Shown one piece after another: positions 11,041-22,587 of a stretch of DNA of 64,000 nucleotides. Position 1 is the stretch's first letter; the number at the start of each line of letters is the position of its first letter. This DNA comes from Stomoxys calcitrans (Eukaryota; Arthropoda; Insecta; Diptera; Muscidae). Made by a program: the position numbers and the translations under genes. Below the pieces are notes generated by a model. It ran no database searches and was not told the DNA's origin. It was given only the letters and a program-made list of their open reading frames with translations. The DNA lies in NCBI RefSeq assembly GCF_963082655.1, contig NC_081552.1, forward strand, positions 182,078,571-182,142,570. Direction: 5' to 3'.

Positions 11041-13250
11041 TTTTTTATACCCTCCACCAATAGGATGGGGTATACTAACTTTGTCATTCAGTTTTTAACA
11101 CCTTGAAATATTCGTCTAAGACTCCATTATGTATATATATATATTCTTGACCGTCATTACATTTTAAGTCGATCTAGCAATGTCCGTCCGTCTGTCTGTC
11201 GAAAGCATGCTTACTTTCGAAGGAGTAAGGCTAGGCGCTTAAAATAACTTAAAATAAAATAAAATAAAAAATAACTTTTATACGATTTGGCTGAAATTTT
11301 TCATCAGGTGTTTTGTTTTAACTTCTTACAACTGTCCAAATCGGTTCATAAGCTCATATAGCTGCCATATAAACCGATCTTTAGATTTAAGAGGCACAAT
11401 GCCTCTAGAGTTCGCAATTACTATCCGATTTGGTTGAAATTCGCAAGTTGAGCTTCTCCCTGTTATAACTACCATTAAAACCGATATCCCTGACTTCTTG
11501 AGCCTCTATAGGGTGTTATTACAATCCGATGTAGCTGAACTTTAACAGGTACAGTTTAGCTATGACTTCCAACAGCCGTGCCAAGTTTGGACCAAATCGC
11601 TGTTTTACCTGATATCGCTTCCATATTACCTGATTGGATTTCTTGAGCCTATAGAGGGCGCCATTACTATCCGATTTGGTTGACATTTTGCGTTGCAGTA
11701 TGTTTCGACTTCCAACGACTGTGCCAAGTATGGTCCGAATCAATCCATGACCTGACATAGTTACAACATAAACTGATCTATCCGACGTTTCGAGCCTCTA
11801 AAGGTAGTAATTATAATCCGACTAGCTGACCCGGGCCCGCTCCGCTGCGCCTTCTTTTACTTTATATGGAACAAAAGTTTGCTTGGAATATTTATTTTCG
11901 ACAATTAAAGATCTTTTAGTGAGATACCATGCTACGAAAATAGTATATCGCTTGACTAACAGTTTAACAATATATGTGCCTTTATCTGAATCCCATATGA
12001 TCATTGTTGGTCTACGAATTTAAGTTTGGATGTAAGGTGTACTCCATTCTTAAAATACTTCATTTCAGCCCGATATTCTTATGATGTCTGATTTAGTGGT
12101 GTTTTCGAGGGAGAGGTGGTCCCCCAGATACTTGGCCCTGAAAAAAATATCAGCATCGTGCTCTTCTTTCAAATAGCATTTATTTAAACTCCATATTGCC
12201 ATTGGCTTAAGAGGTGTTTACAGGATGAGGCGTCCCCCAAACACATGGCCACAAAATAGGTTATCAAATTCGTTTTCTTATCTCAAATACCTTTCATTTG
12301 AAATTTTTTTCCTTTGGGGTGTTTTGGGAAAGGGGTGATGCCCTAAATACATGGTCCTACATTTACCCTAAATATATGGTCCTACATTCTCCCAAATACC
12401 TTTACTTAAGCCCCATATTGCGATGGTCACTAAAAAATGCTGTTTGTGGGGTATTTTGGGAAAGGGGTAGACTCCAAAAAATTTGTCCCGAAAACGGGTA
12501 TCAATTCTTGCTCTACCCCCCAATTCCTTTCATTTAAGCTCCACATTGACATGGTCGGTAAATATGCCCGATTTTGGCGGTGGGCCTCCTAGCACTTGGT
12601 CCGACAATTGGATATCAGATACGTTTTTTTATCCTAAATACCTCTCATTAGAGTCCCATATTGTCGTGGTCAAAATATATGTTTATATGTCTAAATATAT
12701 GTTTGGTCGGTTTGAGGGTGGGGCAGCCCCCCTAGATACCTCATCCGAAATTTGGATAACAAATTTTTATTTTTAGGGTACTATATGAAAGCACGCAAAA
12801 TTTCGCTTAAATCGTATCACCCATCTCCGAGATCTGGCGTTTCTGAAAATTGGGGTAAGGGGGAGGGTGCGCCCCCCCTTCCGATATCAAAAAATGTAGT
12901 ACCCTATTTCCACGACAACGTTATTATGCACCATCTGTGAAAATTTCAAGAAAATCGGTTCAGCCGTTTCTGAGTCTATAAGGAACACACAAACATACAA
13001 ACAAACCTATAAACAAACACAAATTGATTTTTATATATAAGAAGATTTGGCTAAACTTTTGCACATAACGTTTAGCTATGACTTCCAACAGCATTGCCCA
13101 GTCGGTCTATAACTCCCATATAAACCCCTATTGGTCTTCTTGAACCTTTAGAAGGCGCAATTATTTTCCGATTTGGCTGAAATCTTGTTCGTAAAGTTTC
13201 GTTCGTAAAGTATGATCTTAATCGGCTCATAACTTGATATATTTATGAGG
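11041..13250 (+). mobile_element. HINE interrupted by a nested Helitron
   Basis: The head at 11041 has TATACCCTCCACCAATAGGATGGGG..., a (TA)n tract (about 11130-11144), core TTCTTGACCGTCATTACA and GTCCGTCCGTCTGTCTGTC. Monomers with TTGAGCCTCTAGAG and ATCCGATTTGGCTGAA run to 11821 and resume at 13046 after the Hel-A at 11822-13045. The tail is lost near 13250. Confidence 0.85.
11822..13045 (-). mobile_element. Complete Hel-A Helitron nested in a HINE monomer
   Basis: On the minus strand the element starts TCTTCTTATATATAAAAATC (ending at 13045 on the plus strand) and ends CTAG (11822-11825). It sits between A (11821) and T (13046). Removing it rejoins ATAATCCGA + TTTGGCT into the normal HINE monomer sequence ATCCGATTTGGCTGAA with no duplication, as in Helitron insertion. 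The body has a conserved CTAG-side segment (TATGGAACAAAAGTTTGCTTGG), about five G-rich monomers and a TC-side block with AAATCGGTTCAGCCGTTTCTG and ACAAACA repeats. There is no Rep/helicase coding, so it is non-autonomous. Confidence 0.88.
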
Positions 13251-13254
13251 TTAA

Positions 13255-13330
13255 CATATCCCCCCTATAACGCTGAACGCCTGGGTTCGACTCTTGCAGG
13301 AACATAAAATAACCAGTAAGGAAAGGCAAA
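13255..13330 (+). repeat. SINE tRNA-like head fragment
   Basis: CCTATAACGCTGAACGCCTGGGTTCGACTCTTG contains the B-box-like GGGTTCGA of the SINE head seen at 35022 and 54719. Only this short part is recognisable. Confidence 0.5.
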
Positions 13331-13399
13331 AGTCGATGGTGTCGACCATGTTATACGCTACACCAAGAATACGTACTACTCTAAATACATGAAACCAAT

Positions 13400-14338
13400 G
13401 ATGAAATCTAGTCAGACTTTTATTTTGCATACCCATTGAAATATTGAATAGAACTATAAGAAGCTATATTTAAAATTGAACCGATTTTAATTTGCACACG
13501 TATTGTGACGTTACATAAAAGATCTCACGCTAACAATTGTATAAACTGTGGCTTCTACAGGCTTAAAGGGCCTTATCGGATGAAAGATATATATGGAAGC
13601 TGTATCTAAATCTGATCAGATTTTAATGAAATTTTGCACACATATAAGGACGTAAAATAAAAAATATTTAAAAAAATTTTGTAAAGATCCGATCAAAACT
13701 GTGACTTGTACAGCCTTAAAAGCCATATCGGATATGTATGGGCGCTATATCGAAAAATTTAAAAAATTTTGTGCATAAATTAGGACGTCAAATAAAACAG
13801 CTCATGCAAAATTTTGTAAAGATCAGACTAAAATTGTGGCTGCTACAGCCTTAAAACTCCATATCGGATTAAAGATATATAAAAGATATATATTGGTTAT
13901 ACATCTATATCTGAACAGATTTTTATGAAATTTGGCACTCGTATTGAGACATGAAAAGAAAACACTTCATGATAAATTTTTTAAAGATCGGAGCAAAATT
14001 GTGGCTGCTACAGCCATAAAATTCCATATCGGATGAAAGTTATATATGGGAGCTATATCAAAATCTGAACCAATTTTGTTGAAAATCAATAGCGTTCGTC
14101 CTTGGGCCATAAACGAGACTAGTGCAAAATTTCATGACAATCGAACAATAAATGCAAACTGTAACTTGATCACAAGAATACATGGATAGACAGACGGACA
14201 CAGTTAAATCGAATCAGGAAGTGATTCTAAGCCGATCGGTATACTTATCAATAAGGCTAGCTCTTCTCCTTCTATGCGTTGCAATCAAATTCACAAAGTT
14301 ATAATACCCTGTACCACAGTGGTGGTGTAGGGCATAAA
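13400..14338 (-). mobile_element. Divergent HINE-like element, reverse orientation
   Basis: Read on the minus strand, the head at about 14338 is GCCCTACACCACCACTGTGG, then GGGTATTATAACTTTGTGAA and GTGTCCGTCTGTCTATCCAT. Monomers contain GCTGCTACAGCCTTAAA and TATATATGGGAGCTATATC; TACAG landmarks lie at 13556, 13709, 13844 and 14009, so the first spacing is 153 bp and the mean about 151. No (TA)n core is preserved. It is a distinct subfamily from the TATACCC(T/A)CCACC types. Confidence 0.65.
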
Positions 14339-14339
14339 A

Positions 14340-14514
14340 ATCTGCGGTGGATATCTCCTCCTAATCCTGGCGACATTTATGAGGTACTCTGCCACTCAAA
14401 AACTTTCAAATAGGTGTCGCACTGCGGTCCGTCGGACTCTTCTATAAAAAGAAGACCCCTTATCCTTGAGCTTAAACTTGAATGGTACAGCACTTATTGA
14501 TATGTGAGAAGTTC
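14340..14514 (+). mobile_element. SINE body without its tRNA-like head
   Basis: GGATATCTCCTCCTAATCCTGGCGACATTTATGAGG, AGGTGTCGCACTGCGG, AAAAAGAAGACCCCTTATC, CTTGAGCTTAAACTTGAAT and TTGATATGTGAGAAGTT occur in the same order as in the intact SINE at 54719-55018. The tRNA-like 5' end and extreme 3' end are missing. Confidence 0.8.
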
Positions 14515-14698
14515 GGGAATTGACTTCTTGAGACTCTAAGGGCGCAATATCTTATTTTTAATGACTTCTAACAGCCATGACAAGTACGGTCCACATCAGT
14601 TCATTGCTAAAAATATTTAAAAAAGTTATTGAGAGAACTCGTCGTACTCGTCTGGTGGAGGGCAGGGTCGAGGCCGAACTTAACGCCTTTTTACTTGT
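14515..14698 (+). mobile_element. HINE 3' part
   Basis: One monomer remnant (GACTTCTTGAGACTCTAAGGGCGC) runs into a tail with CTGGTGGAGGGCAGGG and GAGGCCGAACTTAACGCC, then TTTTTACTTGT. The next element begins at the following base. Confidence 0.75.
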
Positions 14699-15214
14699 TA
14701 TACCCCCTACCAAAGGATGGGGGTTTACTTATCCAGTCATTCCATTTGTAACACCTCGAAATGTTGATCTGCGACCATAAAAAATATATTCATTTTGTAT
14801 CGTCTCGACATTCTGAGTCAATCTAGCCATATCCGTCCGTCTGTCGGAATCACGATAGCGGAATCGCTTTACGCGTTCGACCGCTATCGTGTTCGATTTG
14901 CCTGAAATTTGGAACGTAGACTTGTGTTATGACTTCCGCCATCCATGCCAACATACGATCCTAGTCGTTCTATGAACAGATATATCCCCTACATAAACCG
15001 ATTCCCGGATTTGACTTCTTGAGGCACTAGAAGCTTAAATTTCCACCTTATTTGGTACCGATATCCCGATATGACTTGTTGAGACCATTGAAGCCTCAAT
15101 CAATTCCCGATTCCATTGCTACAAAATAATACAAATACAAACTCAGTTTATTAAGGTAAATTTTAAGCGGAATCCATGGTGATGGGTACCCAAGACCATG
15201 TTTTTACTTGTTTT
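14699..15214 (+). mobile_element. Short HINE abutting the previous one
   Basis: The head TATACCCCCTACCAAAGGATGG directly follows the ACTTGT end at 14698. Core, GTCCGTCCGTCTGTCGG and about two monomers follow, and the tail CCATGGTGATGGGTACCC ends near TTTTTACTTG. The tail lacks the full TTCGGCC hairpin arm. Confidence 0.8.
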
Positions 15215-15964
15215 TTTCTCTTATCCCTTCTAGGGCGGATATAATAGACCTAAAGTCGCCGTGTGAAGATGCTAGCAGCCAAATCTAACCTATCGTTACA
15301 TGAATGCCAATGACGTATGAACAGACACCCGTTCATCCCTCCATGTTATACGAATATTAGGGTGGGTCCATTTTTGGCGGTTGTAAAAATCTTAATAAAT
15401 GACAAATTTTAATAAGAAATTTTGCGCAAGATATATACGATAATTTTTAGAAACAATTTTTCAATCACTCTACTTTAGCATTTCCAGCATATATTATACA
15501 GACATTAACAACAGAAATGTTATAGGTGGGCTAGCTGACAAAAACAAACACAAGATACAACAAAATGTAATTAAATCTTATTTGCCACAATAATTGACTT
15601 CAAAATCATTGCACGCCCACCATCGGTTTCATTTGCAAAATGTTGCTCGTTTTCCAAATTAGCGACACACGAGCGGTTTTTCAAGTACTTGCAAGGGGGG
15701 CACTCATCCAACTAGCATCCACTTGTAAAGTTCATGGCCAATTCGAAGCAGAAGCTAAAAAAGAATGCATGCCTTAATTATTATTATGTATTGATTTAAA
15801 AATAAAAACATTCGCAAGACCTCAAGTATTTTCGCTGACGATGATGAAAATATTTATTTGGTGTGTTTGTTTCACTTTGCCTACGGCTGAAAGTGTGAAA
15901 GAAAAATACAAAAGATGAAAATGAATTTTTCTCTTGCTATTAAAATTAACTGTGCACTGATTAA
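15215..15964. other. Unassigned non-coding stretch
   Basis: No repeat family, RNA or credible reading frame recognised. Confidence 0.5.
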
Positions 15965-16782
15965 TTAACGACCATAGGATGGGGGAAATACTAATAAAGT
16001 CATTCCGTTTGTAACACCTCGAAATAATGATCTGTGACTCTATAAAGAAAAATATTCAGGATCGTCTCGACATTCTGGTTCGATCTAGCCATGTCCGTCC
16101 GTCCGTCTGACAAAAACACGATAACGCAAGGCTAGCCGCTTAAAATTTTGCTCAGATACTTAATATTAATGTTGGTCGTTAGCGATTGTAAATGGGCCAT
16201 ATCGGTTCAGATTTGGATATAGCTCCCATATAAACCGATCTCCCGATTTGATTTCTTGAGACCCCGGAAGCCACAAATTTCGTCCGATTTGGCTTAAATT
16301 TGCACATATTGTTCTCTGATGACTTCCAAAAATTGTGCCAAATACGGTCCAAATCGGTTTATAACCTAATATAACTCCCATAGCAACCGATCTCCCGATT
16401 TGACTTCTTGAGTCCTTACTAGCTCCAATTTTTGTCCAATTTAGCTGCAATTTTGCACACAATGTTTAGTTATGACTTTCAATTATTGTGCCAAGTACTG
16501 TCTGAATCGGTCTATAACCTGATATAGCTCCCACATAAATCGATCTCCAGATTTGACTTCTTGAGTCTTTACAACCCTCAATTTTTGTCCAACTTAGCTA
16601 CAATTTTGCACATAATGTTCTGTTTTGAAGCTTTGATTTTTGCTGGTTTGACAGAAGTTTGGTATGTTGAATAAAATTATGCCCTCCATGTAAAATTAGT
16701 TTTTATACATTTTTAGCAGGACCCATGGTGGTGGGTTCTCAAGATTCGGTCCGGCTGAACTTAGCACGCTTTTACTTTGTTT
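15965..16782 (+). mobile_element. HINE, nearly complete
   Basis: The head at about 15970 retains CCATAGGATGGGGG and GTCATTCCGTTTGTAACACC. Core TTCAGGATCGTCTCGACATT and GTCCGTCCGTCCGTCTG follow, then about three monomers. The tail CCATGGTGGTGGGTTC, TTCGGTCCGGCTGAAC and AGCACGCTTTTAC ends near 16782. Confidence 0.8.
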
Positions 16783-16789
16783 TTTTTTA

Positions 16790-17447
16790 TCATCTTGATA
16801 TTTTAAGTCAATATAGTCGAGTCCGTTCGTCTGTCGAAATCACGATAGCGGTCGAACGAATATAGTATCCGCTTGAAATTTTGCACAGATACTTCGTCGT
16901 TGGGGATTGCAAATGGCCTATATCGGTGCAGATTTGCATTTACCTTCTATATAAACCGATCTCTCGATTTCACATCTTGAGGTCTTGGAAGCCACTATTG
17001 CTATCAAATTTGGCTGAGATTTTGCACATAGTGTTCTGTAATGACCTCCTACATGCGTGGTGAGTATTGTGTATAAACTGATATAGCCTCAATATAAACC
17101 GATTCCCAGTTTTGACTTTTTGACCCTTAGAGGCCTCAATTTTCATCCGTTTTGACTGAAATTTGGAGGAAGGATTTCTATCTATAAAATGATATACCCC
17201 CGTATAAACTTATTTTCGGATTTAACTCTGAAGCCCCTAGAATTTACATCCTAATTGACTGAAACTGAGCACAAGAACTTCTCTTCTGACATTCATGCCC
17301 ACTATGATCCGAATTGGATACGATTTCATTGCTAAAAAACAAATCAAATACAAACTTAGTTCATAGGGTTACATTTTCAGCGGAATCCATGTTGGTGGGT
17401 ACTCAAAATTCATCGCAGCCGAACATGGCACGCTTTTACTTGTTTTC
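16790..17447 (+). mobile_element. HINE lacking its 5' end
   Basis: It starts within the core (TCATCTTGATATTTTAAGTC) and GTCCGTTCGTCTGTC, continues through about three monomers and ends with CCATGTTGGTGGGTACTC and GGCACGCTTTTACTTG. It lies almost directly after the preceding element's tail. Confidence 0.75.
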
Positions 17448-18003
17448 ATTTTGCACATAGTATTGCACAGAGTATGATGAATATTCAGTTGAGTTGATAT
17501 GTAAAACTCATACGCCACATGGTACAGCAATAAACATCGTTTAAACTATTTACACTCTTTATACTCTTTATTCGTTATGCCATTTACATATGGGCATGGG
17601 GTATGCTCCAGCCATGTTGGTGGTTTTGTTCCTTGCTTGTAATCGCTGTAAAGAGTTAAAATTTTCAAACATACAACAATGGGTCTTATGAATGGTTCAA
17701 AGAAAATATTCAGGCCTCTTAAGGTATAAAGGTTGCTTGTATTGTATGTGGGTATTGGTTCCTATAAAGGTTATCAACTTCATTTACAAAATATAAGCAA
17801 ATAAGAGCCAAGGGATTGCCATCAATTAACTTGAGGTTATGCATAGATCTTTATAGTGAAGCGAAAGCTGGCATGGAATGCGCCTATAAGAATGCGAATT
17901 AGTCAAAAGGGAGAGGAAAATCTTGTGAGGTAATGCCAACCATAAAAATCCTAAGGGAAACTCAAACGATTTGCCAGTATGCCTTTAGATATTTATACGG
18001 GAC
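17448..18003. other. Unassigned non-coding stretch
   Basis: I recognise no transposon ends, RNA genes or coding sequence. Confidence 0.45.
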
Positions 18004-18004
18004 A

Positions 18005-19576
18005 CTAGCTGGACAGGGCCCGCTCCGCTGCGCCTTCTTTTACTTTATATGGAATAAAACTACTTTGCAAATTTATTTTCGACAATTAAAGAGCTTTTAG
18101 TAAAATACCATGCTACGAAAAAAAATATAGGTATATCGCTTGACTCCCATACTATCTTTATTGTACTACGAATTCGCTCGAAGGGTTTAGGGTCATTTAA
18201 GTTTGGATGATAAATGTACTCCACTCTTAAAATACACTTGAGTCCGATATTTCCATGGGGATTTTGGGAGTGGAAAGGCCTCTAGGGTGGTGATTGGGGA
18301 TTTAGGGGGAGGTATATATAAACATAGTGCTCTTCTTTCTTCAAACATTGCCGCTGGTTTATGGAAAGTTGATGGGATGAAGCGTCCCCCAAACACTTGG
18401 CCTCAAAATTGGTTCAAATTCGTTTTCTAATCTCAACAATTTTCATTTGAGACACATATTGCCATGGTCGGTAAATTTGTACTCACTCTTTGGGGACGTA
18501 TTGGGGAAGGGGCGGTGCCCCAAACAAATGGTCCCACATTTGGATATCATATTCGTATTCTACTCCCAAATACCATTATTTGAGTCCGATATTTCGATAG
18601 TCAGTAAATAATTGCTGTTTGTGGTGTATTTTGGGGAAGGGGTAAGACCTCCAGCAAATTGGTCCCGAAAGTGGGTATCAATTTCGGTTGGTTGGTAAAT
18701 ATGTATGATTGCTGGACAGGGCCCGCTCCGCTGCACCTTCTTTAACTCTCTAATATCTATTTAGGGTGGGGACACTCCGCCCTGAATATGGATATCGTGC
18801 TACTGTAGCCTGTGCCCGCCTATGACGCTGAACGCCTGCGTTCGAATCCTAGCGGAACTTCGAACAAAATTGAAAAAGGGGTGGTTATCCCCTCTTAATG
18901 CTGACGACATTTGCGAGTTACCATACCATGCATGGTCATATAAAAAAGTGCCTTTTAAGGGATACATTTTGACTCAAATATGCTCCATATTGCTATAGTC
19001 GGAAATAAAGTTCAGTTTAAGGGGTGATTTAGGCCGTACCCCCAAAATTGGATATCAATTCCGTTTTCTACTCTCAAATACTTTTCATTTGAGTCCCATA
19101 TTGCCATAATGGGTCAATTAATCTATTCGACGTATTTTCAGGAGGAAAAGAGCCACTTTGACTTGAACGCAAGTTTTAATCTTCTCCCAAAATATCGTTC
19201 ATATGAATCCTATATAGCCATGGTCGGCTGATATGCCCGTTAGGGAGTATTTGGGGGTCCCATTTACTTGGACCTAATTTTTTATGCCATGTTTATAATC
19301 TACTGCCGGATACTTTTTATTTGAGTCCCATATTGATAGAAACGTTGAATATGTCTGTTTAGAGGAGTTTTTGGGATGGGGCGGCCCGCTGGGTACTTGG
19401 ACCCAAAATTCAATATGATTCTCATTCTCCAGTATTCCATACTTTCCATTCGACACCGATATTGTGCCCATCAGTCCTCTTTTGGATTCAAGGTAATCGG
19501 TTGAGCCGTTTTTGAGTCTATACGGAACAAACAAACAAACCGGCAAACAAACACGAATTCAATTTTATATATAAGA
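18005..19576 (-). mobile_element. Hel-A pair: outer copy with a second head inside
   Basis: The CTAG end with CTGGACAGGGCCCGCTCC begins at 18005 after A. G-rich monomers follow to about 18707. A second G+C-rich head (GCTGGACAGGGCCCGCTCCG, its CTAG decayed to GATTG) starts near 18708, so one Helitron is joined to or inserted in another. Further monomers lead to the TC end: GAGCCGTTTTTGAGTCTATACGG, ACAAACA repeats and ...TTTTATATATAAGA at 19576. The second copy carries a SINE (18795-18965). Confidence 0.8.
18795..18965 (+). mobile_element. SINE carried inside a Hel-A Helitron
   Basis: GCCCGCCTATGACGCTGAACGCCTGCGTTCGAATCCTAG is the tRNA-like head with B box GTTCGAATCC, followed by GGTGGTTATCCCCTCTTAATGCTG and CATTTGCGAGTTA. 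The 3' half is missing. A SINE lies at the same point of the oppositely oriented Helitron at 31120, so it was present before these copies spread. Confidence 0.8.
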
Positions 19577-20052
19577 CTAGCTGAACCCGACCCGCTTCGC
19601 AGCGCTTCCTTTTATACCATATGAATTATAACTTTCGTTTCAATTACTCTTTTTTGCATTCAAAAAGTTACGTATATATTTGGTGGCCATGTTTTTATAG
19701 AACTTTTGGACTATTGTGGAAGCTTGTCCCACGGTAGAAGGGTTAAACAAAAAATACCGAAAACAGTCAAAGGTTAGTTGCTTTATTTTATTTATTAGAA
19801 GGACAGACAACTTGTCAAAACAGTAGTGAAAACATATGATCAACTTTGAACACACTCTCCTGTAACTGTAGCGCTCTTTTTCCTTGTTCGGGTTTGCTTG
19901 GCTATTAAAACAATTTCTATCTCATAATAGATGGCGCTGATTTTGTTGTTGGTAATGGTCACTGTTGTTTCCAATCACATTGTCATCATTTTGTCTATTT
20001 TTAAATTCAATCGAATTTCCACTTATGTCGGCCTATCTAATGTCACCGTTGC

Positions 20053-20083
20053 GCATGGGTAAGCATCTTCGGCTTACCCATGC
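20053..20083. repeat. Perfect 12-bp-stem hairpin in the Hel-C interior
   Basis: GCATGGGTAAGC (20053-20064) pairs with GCTTACCCATGC (20072-20083) around a 7-nt loop ATCTTCG. In the inverted paralogue at about 63543-63570 only the inner part of the stem remains (GTAAGC/GCTTAC). Confidence 0.85.
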
Positions 20084-20207
20084 CAAAAATATCAGAAAAC
20101 TTTTTGAGCACTGGATATTCCTTCAATAATTGATGCGACAATAATCATTATCTATTTAAGACTTCAGTACAAAAACTTACGGCCTAGAGTACTAAATTAG
20201 TTTTTTC

Positions 20208-21053
20208 TATTTGTACCCTCCATCATAACCTAATTTCGTCATTCCGTTTGTAAACCATCGAAATATTCATCTGAGACTCAACAAAGTATATATGTATATT
20301 GTATTTTTAATCGTCTTGACATTCTAAGTCGATTTAGTTATGTCGGTCCGTCCATCTGTCGAAAGCACGCTAACTTTTGAAGGGATAAAGCTAAGTGCAT
20401 TACAATTTTGCACAAATACTTCCTATTAGTGTAGGTCAGTTGGGATTTTAAATGGGTCATATTGGTCTATGTTTCGATATAGCTGCCATATAAACCGATT
20501 TTGGATCTTGACCTCTTGAGCCCCTAAACGCCGCAATTCTTATCCGTTTCGTCTTTAATTTTGTATAAGATATTTTGTTATGACTTCCAACATCTGTGCT
20601 AAGTATGCTTCAAACCGGTTTAAACCGATCTCCTAATTTGACGCCCTGACCCTTTATGGGGCACAATTCTTATGCGACTTGGCTAAAAATTATTTTAACG
20701 ACATCTATGACCTTCCACATACATGCCAAATATGGTCTGAATGGGTCCATAACCTGATATAGCTCCCATATGAACCGATCTCCCGATTTTAATTCTTAAG
20801 CTACTATAGGGCTCAATTCTAATCCAATTTTTGCTGACAGTTTGCACAATGACATCTACTATGTTCTCCAACAGCCAAACAAAGCATATTCCGAATTGGT
20901 TGATAACCTGAAATAGCTCCAATAGCTTTGCAATTTTTATCCATTACCCTTTGTTTGCCTATAAAGAGATATGAGACAAAAAATGACAAATGAGAACCAT
21001 GGTAGAGGGTATGTATGATTTGGCCTGGACGAACTTTACCCGCTTTTACTGTT
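20208..21053 (+). mobile_element. HINE inside the long Helitron
   Basis: Head TGTACCCTCCATCATAACC, TA-rich tract, core, GTCGGTCCGTCCATCTGTC, four monomers, and tail CCATGGTAGAGGGTATG with GGCCTGGACGAAC and ending CGCTTTTACT. A MITE follows at once. The same insertion, without its head, occurs in the paralogue at 62877-63541. Confidence 0.8.
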
Positions 21054-21156
21054 GTCACTCGATTCGTTCGCCAAGTCGTTGAAAACAGCTATTTTTCCTT
21101 TATAAAATCAGCTGTTTTCAATAAATTGGCGAACGTTGGCGAACGAATCGAGTGAC
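21054..21156. mobile_element. Palindromic MITE
   Basis: Outer arms GTCACTCGATTCGTTCGCC and its complement GGCGAACGAATCGAGTGAC flank inner AAAACAGCT/AGCTGTTTT arms. One arm has gained a short internal duplication (GGCGAACGTTGGCGAACG). No coding. The cleaner copy is at 62784-62876. Confidence 0.75.
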
Positions 21157-22587
21157 AAAACGAAAAAAATGTGTGCTCATCGGCATGCCACTTGGGCCAC
21201 TTGCAATCAAACCCGCTCCACTGAGCTTTTGCTTTCAAGATGTAGAAAAATGTCACCTCTGCAACGTAACCTACTCTCCAACAGTTCTGATTCTGTGTAC
21301 GTTCGTTGAGCCTTCCCCTCTAAGAGTTTAACACAAACTTGGATATTCGCACTCTACTAAATAAATTTTTATCTATGGCAAAGATAGCCACGTAAACTAC
21401 CTGAATTATCTATCTTAGGGTGGGAAATTTGCAAAAAAATAGTACAGCAAGCAACCGCAACGAAATTCCTAGACTTAATTTTTCTTTATTTTACGGATCG
21501 GTAGGTTGCCATTACAAAGATAAATGCAGCATGATCAATTTTTACCACTCTGCTATCTCTCTCTGTTCGTGGTGGCGGCTCCATTCAGTTGATCCATTTG
21601 CAAACAATAGATGGCGCTTATTTAAATGTTAGTGCTACCATCGATAAGGGAAAGATTTAGACTTTAATACCCAAAATGTTATTAAAATAACTTATAAATA
21701 ATAAAATAACTCACAATAAAAAGTTCTGCGTTCCATGTCGCCCTGGATGCTTGCGCAATCCCATATAAACGACTGAGAATTTTAAATTTCTCCCATCTGT
21801 TAGAGCTTTTTTGAACATAAGTTATGAGTCTATAAATTTCCTTTATCATCCTGCTACTCTCTTGGAGCGGCTTAACGCCTATAACATTGATCGTCATGTG
21901 ATAGTTGTCTATAACTGACTATAGGCTACATGTTGAATAGTCATAATTTAGTCTTTTTAAAGCAAATCAAATTGCCATATTAAACGATTCTCAGTGGTAA
22001 AGAACTAATTTGCCAGTCTTTATATTAGGTGCGGTGGCGACAGTTCTTAGCAATTAAACCAAGTAAAACTTTTGAAAATGATAGTGTTGTCCAGCAGCAC
22101 GTTATTTGAACTTTTCTAGGAAAAGAAGGCTCTTTGTCGATGAGATAAAAATGACTGCCACTGGAAGTTAAGGTTTGCAACTGTTCCTATCACACTGAAC
22201 GTCATAACTTTGGGGGTATGTCGGCAGTGTCCTGTAAGGTCATTAGAATTGATCAACTGTTTTGAGGTGAGGTGGTCCGCTAGATATATGAGCAGAATAA
22301 AGATATCATATTCGCAGTCCACAACCTTATGCTTAGAAATTAACCCCACATTGTCATAATTGGTGTATACAGCCGTTTAGTAGGGGGCGCCTCACTCCTA
22401 TAAACTATTAAAGGCGACTTTAGGAGGTAAAGTACCACCTAGATAATTGGACACAAAGCTTAATGTCATATTCGTAATTTGTTACCAAATACCTTTTATT
22501 TGAGGCTCATCTAGCTAGGATCGAATTATATTCACATTTGAGCGCGGGGAAACCCCCAATTACTTGGACCTCATTTTTTGTATCATA

